A stretch of 64,000 nucleotides of DNA from Apostichopus japonicus (Eukaryota > Echinodermata > Holothuroidea > Aspidochirotida > Stichopodidae). Shown one piece after another: positions 41,201 to 53,200 of the stretch. Location of the stretch: positions 8,143,501-8,207,500 of the forward strand of contig NC_092573.1 in NCBI RefSeq assembly GCF_037975245.1. The letters are read 5' to 3'. A program made the translations under genes and the position numbers. Below the pieces are notes generated by a model. That model ran no database searches, was not told the DNA's origin, and was given only the letters and a program-made list of their open reading frames with translations. Positions within the stretch are counted from its first letter, which is position 1, and each line of letters opens with the position of its first letter.

Positions 41201-44200
41201 CACATAGCAACAAAGACAAAAGTCATGTTAGTTTTGTTCTCAGTCCTGTTTAGCATTCACTCCCTTTGGTTCTGTCTCCATGGCTGCTGCATGTGCACAT
41301 AGCAACAAAGACAAAAGTCATGTTAGTTTTGTTCTCAGTCCTGTTTAGCATTCACTCCCTTTGGTTCTGTCTCCATGGCTGCTGCATGTGCACATAGCAA
41401 CAAAGACAAAAGTCATGTTAGTTTTGTTCTCAGTCCTGTTTAGCATTCACTCCCTTTGGTTCTGTCTCCATGGCTGCTGCATGTGCACATAGCAACAAAG
41501 ACAAAAGTCATGTTAGTTTTGTTCTCAGTCCTGTTTAGCATTCACTCCCTTTGGTTCTGTCTCCATGGCTGCTGCATGTGCACATAGCAACAAAGACAAA
41601 AGTCATGTTAGTTTTATTCTCAGTCCTGTTTAGCATTCACTCCCTTTGGTTCTGTCTCCATGGCTGCTGCATGTGCACATAGCAACAAAGACAAAAGTCA
41701 TGTTAGTTTTGTTCTCAGTCCTGTTTAGCATTCACTCCCTTTGGTTCTGTCTCCATGGCTGCTGCATGTGCACATAGCAACAAAGACAAAAGTCATGTTA
41801 GTTTTATTCTCAGTCCTGTTTAGCATTCACTCCTTTTTACTGCATGTGCCCTCTTGCTAAGTCCACTAGGATAATTAATGTGTTTCCCTTTCATTGATAA
41901 CCAACCAAGACAAGGTTCCTACAAACATAAACCAATACATAAACACAAAGTTCTGTATGTTTTACTACTGTAGTACAGTAGTTTTACTACAGTAGTTTTA
42001 CTACTGTAGTAAAACATATGGATGTTGTGCAAGAAATGATTCCTTCTATGTTCCTTCCCAATAAAAGTGAATAAAAATTCAAAAAGCAACTCACAGATAT
42101 ATTTCCCTCAAGGCCTTGCAGTCTCTCGATGGTGACATTTATAGATGTGACACCTTCATCACCGAGATTGTAATCTTCTGCCACCTCTTGCTCTGAGTTC
42201 ACAAAGTCCAGAACACCGTAGGGATCGTCGTTGGCACCAATCGTCACGAACACCAGCTTAGTTCTGGCCAAAGCCAATTGAGCATTCAGCCTGGGATCGT
42301 CAACTACCATGAATAAACATCGAAAGGGAGAGAAACCAATCATATGCTTTCTCAACTCCTATATTCTAATTCAACTTTTCAGATGAAAGTTAGCTAATAA
42401 TTGATTGACCATCCTTCATCCTAAATTTAATTATATTTATGTATTTTAAACATTTACACATTTATACATACACACCCACGTTTCATTTTTTTTTTCTATG
42501 GATGATATTTCATTTACTAACAAGAAACGCTGTTTTACATAAAACACCACGATCAGGCCTGGAACAAATATACAGGGATAGAAGATAGCAGGAAGGAGGG
42601 CTAAGGGCTTTGACACAAATGATGAACCTACCTGTTATATTTAATATAGAGAGGAGATATGTCTCTTCAAATTCAGGAATGTTATAACCTACCTGTTATA
42701 TCTAATATAGAGAAGAGATATGTCTCTTCAAATTCAGGAATGTTATAACCTACCTGTTATATTTAATACAGAGAGGAGATACGTCTCTTCAAATTCAGGA
42801 ATGTTATCCTGAAGAGGGCGGAGTACAATAGTCGCTGTGGTCTGGCCTTCTTGAAACGGTACAGAACCAGCAACCTGCTCAAATTCATCTCCTTCTCTCA
42901 CAGGACCTGTCAGAGTAACACCTGAATAGAACAGTGACCAGTAGACCCGTATTGAGCCAAAAGTTCCTCCCTCTCTTTGAACTCTGAAAAGAATATATGT
43001 AAGAATGGTCAATTTAATTCAAACGAATTTTCATCAATGACATTAATGGTTTTCTAACATGTAACACATTGGTATTGGGTTTTCTTTACTATTGACCATC
43101 TACAAGAGTGTCCAATTGTCACTAAGAAATGTTTTTTTTTTTTTTTGAGGGGGGGGGGGGACATAGACCTCTTAATTTCCCTGTACTTCCCTGTATTCCC
43201 ATTCCTTTGTTGTTCACTTTTTAATTTTTTTACTCTTCACCAGATGGACCTTGGTACCAGTAAGTAAGTTCAACTGCTCACTATGAGGTAGCTAACTGTT
43301 GGTGCTCGTCTAAATTTCTTGCAAAGAGACTAACAAGTACTTTCTTAGGAATCTTACACTGATTTTACCAAACCTTTAGCCCTCTTTGACAAAGACCATG
43401 TATCCTGTATCATAACCCAAATTCTTTTCCATTTTCCGCTTTGAATCTGCTGTGGACAGCTGGTATAAGACTGGTAAATGTCAGAGCTGAGAGCAAGATT
43501 GTTTGGTCTCCATTCTGGAGAGCAATGCAACTTTGAACATAAATGTTCCCTACTCGTACCTACGTTGTCAAATTCTCAAAAACGTGATGAATTTGTACTC
43601 ACATGATTTCTAAGGTCTCTCCTTCTGCGGTATTTCTCGTTGGCGACGACTGAAAGCTTAGGAATCCACCGGGTACGTCGTTTGGACAAATTTCAACTGT
43701 CGTTCGAGGGTTGCCGATTAGCACGACGTCACCTGATAGAGTATGGAACGTTCAAGGTAAGATTTTGAAAATAAAAAAAAATTATCTTTAGCAGAGTTAC
43801 AGTGGTTTATTATGGTAGAGCCTTATTCCTAAACATTACAAGTATTCATAATATTTGATATATATTCTAATTTCCACATTACACAGTTACAAGAAACACA
43901 CACACACGCTTTCAACCTGGTTGCAGTTAACTACAAATTAAAGCTCAAACAGGACCAATGAAGCAGTTCTTTGATTTAATACACCAGAAAATATTATAGT
44001 TCATCATGCAATTTATTCCCTGGCTGATGATGATTAATAGTGAACAAAATTTCCTCCCCCTCCCTCCCTCATCAGTAAGATCCACACAGAATCATTGTTC
44101 CACAAAGTGTCGCACTAATGGCAACATCCCTCAAAACTTGAGACAAATTAACACAGTGAAAAAAAGATAGGAGATCAGACTCCACTGTGCTACTGGATCA

Positions 44201-47200
44201 ATATTCACATTATTTTTATGTTTCTGTTTTAATAAACAAAGACCACAAGAATATGTGCATGGAGATGGTTAATGGAGATCAAGTAGGCTCCCAGAGTTTG
44301 CAATATTTCCTCAATGAACAAAGTTTGCAGTATAAAACTGTTTGCTTGTCTATCAAAGTGCAAAAATGTAACCATTACAGTTGTGCTGTTTATTATAATG
44401 ATTGTCTTTGAAAAGCTAAAAAAGTTATATTTTTACCCTGTTAATCAAGTGACATATTTTTGTAAGTGAAGCATGCTACCAGTGTGTGGTATCCTCCTAA
44501 TGGCGCGGCAAATTTGAGCGTTTTTTTGGATATAAATATAAATTTTCATTCAATAACTTAATGTCTGGTACTTATTGAAAGAGGTTAGTCTTGAACAGCA
44601 TGCCTCACTCAAAATTTTCCAGAGTTTATCGAATTTAAAGAAACGACATATTCCGACATCTCAAATTAATCTGTTAGAGGCAAAATACTTTCGGGGTTGC
44701 AATAGACAGAAACTCACCAATGGCCTCGTAGAGTTCAATCTGAAATGCTTCACCGGCCTCCGGGATGGTATCGGCCAGAATTTGCACTGTGATCGTATTG
44801 TTAGTGACATCAGCATCAAATGCAATGGTGCCCTCTGTCTGTATATAGTCCACAGCTTCTAGGGCGGTCCCTTGGAGTGTCCTGTACTTTACACTAGAAG
44901 GCGTATTGGCATTCCCACTCCGTACAACATACAGAGTGAAAATGCTTGGTTCGGTGGCACAGAAAGCTGGTTCTGAGAGACAAGAAGATGAAAAATTATG
45001 GGAGATGATTGCAGTTTCCTTTACACTAAATTTTAAAAAAAAACTTTGGAGTTTTTCTTTCATCGTATCCATCCCTCTATTTATTCCATATTTATCAGGA
45101 ACCTATGCAGCTGACAATGAGAAAGATGAGTTCAGATGTGTGACTCTACCACGTAACCAAGGACATCTGAAGGATGGAAAGTTGGAACTGACTGACACTG
45201 GACAATTGGAAATGCAACATGGACTTCAAACTGTAGGGGTTGCCATTATGTCCTGATTTCTCAAGACTTGTTCCCTCTTTGCCATGTGAGCGTCCTTGTT
45301 AATTTGATTTTTTTTTTTTTTAATTTCTGGTATTTAAGTTGCTCTGCAAAAATTATAATAAATAGAAGTGGAAAACCTTCCTCCACAGTGACTTTGTCAG
45401 TTTGATATAATAAAAATTCCCACAGGTCATTTAACTTCAAAAGGTACTGTACTTTTTGACAGTTTCAGATTGAAAATTTACCTACAATAAGTGGAGAATT
45501 TTTCCCAACTGGTGAAAACCTGAAAGTCAGGTAAAATTTGCAGAAAATTTTAAAAATCATAATATAACAAATGTCATTATTACTGCTCTACACCTGTATT
45601 TGACTCACTTATATTGAGTCACAATATTTATAAACACTTTTATCAGACTCCAATCACTGACAAATCAAGTTGTTTTTGTTGTTAATTTCAAATACAAATC
45701 AGTATTGGAGAGGAAAACAAACATAAATACTACCGACTGATGAACAAAAGGTAATCAAATTCTGGGATAGTTTCGAAAGGGGAATCATCTCACCTTGAAT
45801 AAATAATGCATCATCGTTGCTGTTGATAACTAAGGTAGCAGTAGTCAGGTCACCCAGGCTGCTGCCACCAGTTGCGTTAAAAAGTACAACAGAGAATGTT
45901 TCCCTCTGCTCGGGAATCTAGCGACCGATTAGAAAAAAACCAAACATGATAAAAAGACAAAAGAAGGACTATATAAAACAGAATATTTTAATAACCTATA
46001 ACTGCTCGATAATGTATAGTTTTAGCGCAATATTGTGTCAAAGCTCCTCCTAAACAAATTGCGGGCGATGAGATATGCAACTCCATGAATTGCCCTCTTG
46101 TTCCAATTGTTTCTTTTCTCAGCATCTAAACATTGTCCTTGCTAGTATTGAGTTTTGTAACTGGATAGCAGTATAACAGGTCTTATATTCAACAACAATG
46201 CCACCTAATGTAACTCATAAAACAGGAATCAGGAAATCAGAAGATTTGTATTAATGTGGGTGTCTTAGTGCCATATCATCAGAGTCAGACTATGGTGGCT
46301 ACTTTGAGTTACAAAGACCATTTAAAAAGCAAAGAATAATGGTATGACCTTAGTAGCCTGTATATAACAGTTCTTTCCTGTTGATTGTGTTATTGTTCGA
46401 TATCAACACAGGGTAATGTCACATACACACAACACTGATGGTAGAAATAGAACAAGTGTCAAAATACTTGCTTTCCTTTACAATACTGAAAATGTTAGCT
46501 TTATACTATATACCTCACAACATTTTAGCTCTCAGCTGTGAACAGAGACAAAACACTTGCAAAATTATGGTCTGTGTTCAACAGTATTCACATCAATGAA
46601 CAAATTCATAGCTCGAACAGTTGACCATGTCGAAGCATAAACGGCATAAAGTGGGTAATATTACCTGATCATTCACAGACTGTATCGTGAAGCTGCTCCG
46701 GGCAAAACCATCGGGAAAACTGACGGTGCCTTCCGTCGGGTAAACATCTACCATAAACGACGTCTGGATCACCATCCAGGACACGGTGACATCTCCAAAA
46801 GAGCCTCCACCTCTCACCACTTCAAATTCTGCCGTGAAATTCTCATTGGACAAACTTTCGTTTATCAGTAGAGTCTGTCCATCGATGGGGAAGTTAAAAA
46901 CACCGTACGGATCATCATTTTCAAGGACTACGACGGTCACCGTCCTCTCCACCCCGACCTTACTAGCAGGGTTACCGAACGGCGTAAGCAAGAGGTCATA
47001 GGTCATATTCAGTTCGGGGATACCATCTGAATTGGCAACTATATTTATGTCCATGCTGACGACACCAGGTGGGAATACGACCACATTAGGGATACCTAAC
47101 AACTGGTTACCATCATCACCTCTGGCAGAGCAATAAATACTCCTTTCAACCAGGGAGCCACCCACTCGCAAGATTGTGACTTGGGCAAAAGCAAAGCTCT

Positions 47201-50200
47201 CTGAGAGATAGAAAGGTCCGAGGGTACTTGGAGAAAATTCAAAGAAACCTCCAGGTTCGTCACTTTCCAGGATGGTAACCGTCACAGTCGAGTCTCCCTG
47301 GCGAAGTCTTTGGTTAGACGGAGTGACATTGTAAAGTTCTACCACAAAAGATTCCTCGGTTTCAGCTATGCTATCAGGAAGGATTATCAAGGAGATCACA
47401 CCCATTTCGACACCTTTTTGAGAGAAAGAAAGAAAAATCAAACCAAATATAAGATATTTCATGAAGAAACAGAAGATCTCTTGCACTGGCTGAACTTGAG
47501 AGGAATGAAATGAAAATGTTGTATTTGTATGGCTTGACGTTAACATTTAAAACTTGAGCTTTCGATTGTTCATTAGGGTCAAATGTCAATTTGCGATACT
47601 GTTCATTATTTCAATACTAAATTCCTGTATAAATTCAGTTCATTAACTTCACCATTGTAATGAAGAAAAGTTGAAATTTTTCAGTTTGTTTAACTAATAC
47701 GTATGTGATTAGTACTCTTATGAAAATGTGCTTGGCAAACAAATTTTCAGGATTGCAATGGACATTCATTTCATGCAAACATCTACAATAACTAAAACGT
47801 CATTTTACTTTTAAGTAATAGCCAAAGATTTGGTAAATTGTCAGAAACTGGCAATAAACCAGAAAAAACAAAGACGACTTGTCTTAAATGGGAATTGAAG
47901 TCTCACATTCTAAAAATACATAAAGTATATTGAGAAAATGTGATAAGAAAAGAATTGAACAACTTCCAGCATCAGAGCATTTAAAATATGTAAAGACTGA
48001 AATTTATTCTTTCTATTTGGAAACTAAACAACAATTTGTGATGTCATATACAGGCTATTGATTATTTGCCACATCTTTATTTGCTTTTGATTTTCACAAT
48101 TATTTCCTATGAAACTGGGAATTGGTCACATTTAATGAGTGCCTGATTTCTGTGAAATGTTTTGATCATACCTGAACACCCTAGAAAAAACCCTTTCCTA
48201 CAGAACTTTGCAACAGAATTATATTATTTTCCAGTTTAAAGTGCCCTTTTGTTGAAAAATTTGAGAATTTGTGCGGAATGCTCATAGACCTATTTCATCA
48301 GAAATTCTCTAGGCAATTTTGTGGTTTGCCTCCTCAAATCAAAGCCACATGTGTCACATTCCCTCGAAGTCTGTACCCCCTAAACTAAGCCCCCCCCCTA
48401 TACCCTTTTTTGGCTCCTGATATTTGATCGCTTTCAGTGACAGCGTCACGCCATGTGAAGATGTTTAAATGAATTACCAGTGGCCATTTCAATTGTTCCT
48501 TCCAAGAATGCAATGTCTGTAGTCATGTCCCTTCCGTCTTGATCCTGTACTCTCCAGTAAACAACAGCCGGACCAGACGTACCTTCGCGGGTCACGTTTA
48601 ACAGCAGCTGATGATGGAATGGTAATGAGTAAATCCTGAACATGTTCCTGATATAAGGTCTGGTATGCTGTTCCACATACATATAAGCTACACTAGTTAA
48701 CATGAACACTGTCTTTTGCAAGAATGTGTGGAATAAAGAGCCTTTGTCCTTCAAAGGAAAATTGTTTCACTTTATTAAGAGGTCTTTACTTTATTGCTCA
48801 GCATGTACAGTAATAAATATCACTAAGAGAGGAAGACAATGTGTGAACACAAAGTTAGAAGACAAAACTATCATGAATTTGAGGGACTTCTATGTTTTAC
48901 TCTCTAAGTACGAGGAAATAAAGAAGCATCTGTGCAAAGTGTTACGATAATAAACTCTACAATGCCCTTAGCAACCAAATAAAAGGGTAACCAACCTCAG
49001 TGTCTTCTGAACCTTCTGGCTCATCGACTTCCAAAACTTGTCCACTTTGACTGAATCCAATTTCACCATTCGCAAAATCTGGTGTAACCTCTAGCAAAAT
49101 GGAGGTCCTGTCCCCCAAAATAGGACTAGAAGGTTCGATAATCGGTGCCGCTCCTGACAGGGTCACGTCGACAAGCGTGATGACAAATGATGCCCCTATC
49201 TGCAGAAACGCATCGGTGTCCAGGGTAAGTTCCAGTACGTGAAGGGAGGAACCACTTGTAATGACTGTGGTGACTGGAAAGGTATCTGTCAAAATAGCTG
49301 TGAGAAAATAAAAAGCTAAATACTGTATACATTTTTACTTTGTTAAATTCTTTTATGAAATTTTTAAGGTCTGTCACTTTTCACTGAGGTTTGATAATTA
49401 TCAAAAAGGCAACGATTACAGGGAGTTTTGTGAAATAGAAATTTTGGATTTTTTGATGAATTTTGGTTCCCATAAGATATTGAAAATACCATGGTTCATT
49501 TCCTAGAAACTACTACACCTGTACGCATTTTGTGTAGCAATTTGTCCATTTTGTATCACGTTTTGCTATGCGTTTCCAGATACACAGACAAAATTTGTTT
49601 TCCTCTTATTCTCAAAGGATTACAATGTGTACTTAGACTTTGGAGTCAACAAAATTACCAAGGGTGTAACGTAGTCAGACAGTGAGATGACGTTTCTAGA
49701 GAAATATAGATTCAAGATATTCATTTAAAATTTACTACTAACAAACCAACTGATAGAGATTCTTAGGTGATTAAGTGTGTGGCGCAACATTTCAGCAATA
49801 AGATGACATCCTTCCCCATCATAAAACATCTCGGGTTTAAGCAATAATTTTGTATATTCCTCCTATATTCTTGAATTCAAAATATCTTTACTTCTTATGG
49901 TTATTTTCTTCATCCATCAGTTAAGTATGTACATCTAAAGAAAAAAACCTAGCATCGCTTTTCAGAAAGAACTTACCTCCACCAGTATCCTGGGAGTTTT
50001 CCGTCACGTATGTGGCATTTACAGAAACCTCTAGGTTGCCAATGGTTCCCCCACTTCTCGTCAGAAGTAATTGTAAACGACGTGACTGACCACCCCTGGA
50101 GATGCTTTGATCTGAATCGGATGAGAACTGCACCACTCCGTATGCATCGTCACTGTCCCTGATAGTGAGTTGACCTTCGACTGACCCAGATACCACAGCC

Positions 50201-53200
50201 CCTCCAGTGACCGAATCATTGATGAGCCTGATCACGAAGGCTTCAGCTGCCTCTGGGAGAAAGTCGTCCACTATGAATATTGAAATAACTGCCGAAGTCT
50301 CTCCATCCTCCAACTGTACTGTTCCAGAAGATGGGATTAAGTCATTCGACACCTGTCCTCCAGATTCGGAGATGACTTCAAAGTCAACAGTGACTCGACC
50401 GAATGCACCGCCGGTGCGAATGACCTTGAAGTCGGTAAAGGTGGACTGGTTGTCCTCGTCCACAACTGAAGACGGTATGGCTTGACCTTCGACCTCAAGG
50501 GAGAGTACACCGTGCTGATCATCGTTCGCCAGAATGACGACGAAACTCTCAGATGGATTGCCTAATACAGCATCTCCAATGATAGATGTGAGCGTTAGTG
50601 TAATCGTTTCATCTAGTTCTGGGATGTCATCCTCAAAGATGACAATTGACAAGCTCTTTTCCCTCTGACCTGGCATAAAAGTCAACGAACCGTTACTGGC
50701 AAAAAAGTCTGTGCCACGGTCGGCCGTATCTGCCCCAATCGAATACACCACGGTCACAGAATCTGAGACAGGGCCTATTTGGACCCCCTCAGAAAGACCA
50801 CGATATATGATCACATCAAAGGTCTGGGCAGCTTCTTGCACACTGTATACTGATTGCGAAAATTGCACAGGGCTGTCATTTTCAGTGATTGTCAAAAGCA
50901 GAGAACTCTTGGACGCGTTCTTCTTAGCTCCGCCCCCAACCGAGATAAGATTGACTGTGAATGTTTCATCTGCTTCTGGAAGCTAAAATAATGAAAATAG
51001 AAGTTAAAAGGCTATCAAAACCCTAGGTACTTTCCTAGAGCAATTATTGTTTTCTTTCTTCAAATTTCATAAAAAAGATACTGAGGTCAAATTCTATAAC
51101 CTATTATCAGTAAATAGTGTGATATCAGCTGGTTTTGAACAGCAATTTATGAAAAAGAATTATAAATATAGAAAATCAAGCAAGAAGAAATACTTAACAC
51201 GACCCTACATCATGTACAGTAGAATCTAAACTTATGACCTTCAAAGTATGCAACAGTTTGAAATGTAGCAACTTTGGCCTTGTTGCCATGGCAGCATATG
51301 TAATTCTAGCAGACCATGGCAACCGTAAGATCCACATCCTCAGATGCAACTTGAAGCTGTTGTCCAGTACGTGTCAACTGCATAAAATATTTCCAAATTG
51401 ATGAGACATATAACTGTCAAATTCAAGTTAATTTAACATCTGGAGATAATTTTGAGTATCAGATTCTCCAGGAAAGAACTTCTGGCTATGTCTAGCAAGT
51501 TGAAAGTTGCAGCTAATATTAACGCCCTTCATGTGTTAAAGGAACTAAGATATGAACCCACGTCTTCTTTTCCTTGGTCTTATGAAACACTGGGTACAAA
51601 CACCGCTGGTTTGTATTTGAAAAAATGGTTCATATTAGCTACTATAAAAAGCATTTGAAAAAATGGTTCATATTAGCTACTATAAAAAGCATTTGAAAAA
51701 ATGGTTCATATTAGCTACTACAAAAAGCATCAAGTGTGATGATCAGACCATAGAAAAGGTTAAATGAAATTGATAACATAAATTAATCCTTACATCATCT
51801 GGGTTGATATTTAGGATCAGATTTGCAGATGTAACTCGCTCATTAAAGACAAGGACCCCCTGGGATGGAGTGATATCTTGATTGGAATTGGTCGGTTCCG
51901 CTCGTACCTGTTGACAATTATGAACAATCAGAAATCCAAGTCATGTTGATTCCAACATCCAAAAATCAATCACATTATTTTCACGGTCGTTCAACGTTAT
52001 TTGTCGTTCATTTGGCAGAATTTACAATGATTCCATGAAGCCCTTTTGGTCACCCTGTCACTAAACACTTTGATATAAAATACTGAACAATGAAATTGGC
52101 AAACAAAAAAAGGTGTCAATAGTTTTTTTTCTCTTTATTTTACAAGCAGTTGATTAGGTACAAAACTTTGACAAGTTTATTTCTGAAACAAAAGTTTTTA
52201 GTAGAATGGGACTGGAACGACTCCCCTCATTCAAAGCAAAACAGTCCTGTAACAATGTCCTTTTTCCTTCATTTCTTTCTTCTTTTGCTAATATTCTTCT
52301 ATCCTCTGCCAAATTTTATTAAGAAGCTACTGCCTGATTTATGATGTTCCTGTCTTCTAACATCTTTTAGCACAGCATGAATGTACAAATTACATCAATT
52401 TTAATCATCTACTGTACTTAAGTACCTTAGAGTTCTAAGATTTCATATAAATATAACCAATATCCAAAATGATTTGATGGATAATAACCAGAACTTTTAC
52501 CTCATAAGTGACGGTCACATCTCCAAATGTTCCTCGTTCTCTCGTCACAGGAATGACGACTTGCTTGGATATTCTACCTTCACTCACAGTTAATGGTGAC
52601 ACCTTAGAAGGAAAAATGTTCAAATAAATTGGTGAAAAAAAATATTTTATGGGGCTACAAATCAAACATTGCAATCTGATAACAAAGAAAGTGCACAGAA
52701 ACATGTCAGAATTCAAAGATAAATCTGTTTTTCTTTAATTGAAAAACTGCCAATTTACTATAACTTCATTAAAGCACAGTGGTAATTTATGTTAAGAAGG
52801 GGGGGACATGAAGGGGGTGGGGGAGGGTTAGAGATGACTATCCTATCATTTGTAAATGTACTCTTAATCAAACTTACAGTGGACATGCTTTTCCAATGTT
52901 GTTATTATTACAAGTTTCATTCAGATCATGACTGGCCTATCATTCTTGACTGCATTCTTAAATCAAAACTTGCAGAGGACGTATGTCTCCAGTGATACTA
53001 TTATAATTACCAGTCAAATTCCGACTGACTGTCAATAACTCACACATACGTCAATTCGTTTTTGTTACATTTTCATCATAGTTTGTCTATCATCTTCACC
53101 GTTGCCAAAAATAAAAAATAAGCTAGTTCGGGTACAGACCAAACACCATACCATGAGACAGAACTACTGGAAGTATGGAATACATGTATGTGGAAATTCC

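Noticed and set aside
41098-41832. CRISPR-like array
   Set aside because: The repeats are contiguous with no unique spacers and the genome is animal; it is a minisatellite.
47533-47598. Inclusion of the orphan Calx-beta segment in the gene model
   Set aside because: Its acceptor gives phase 0 where phase 1 is required, and inclusion leads to a stop.
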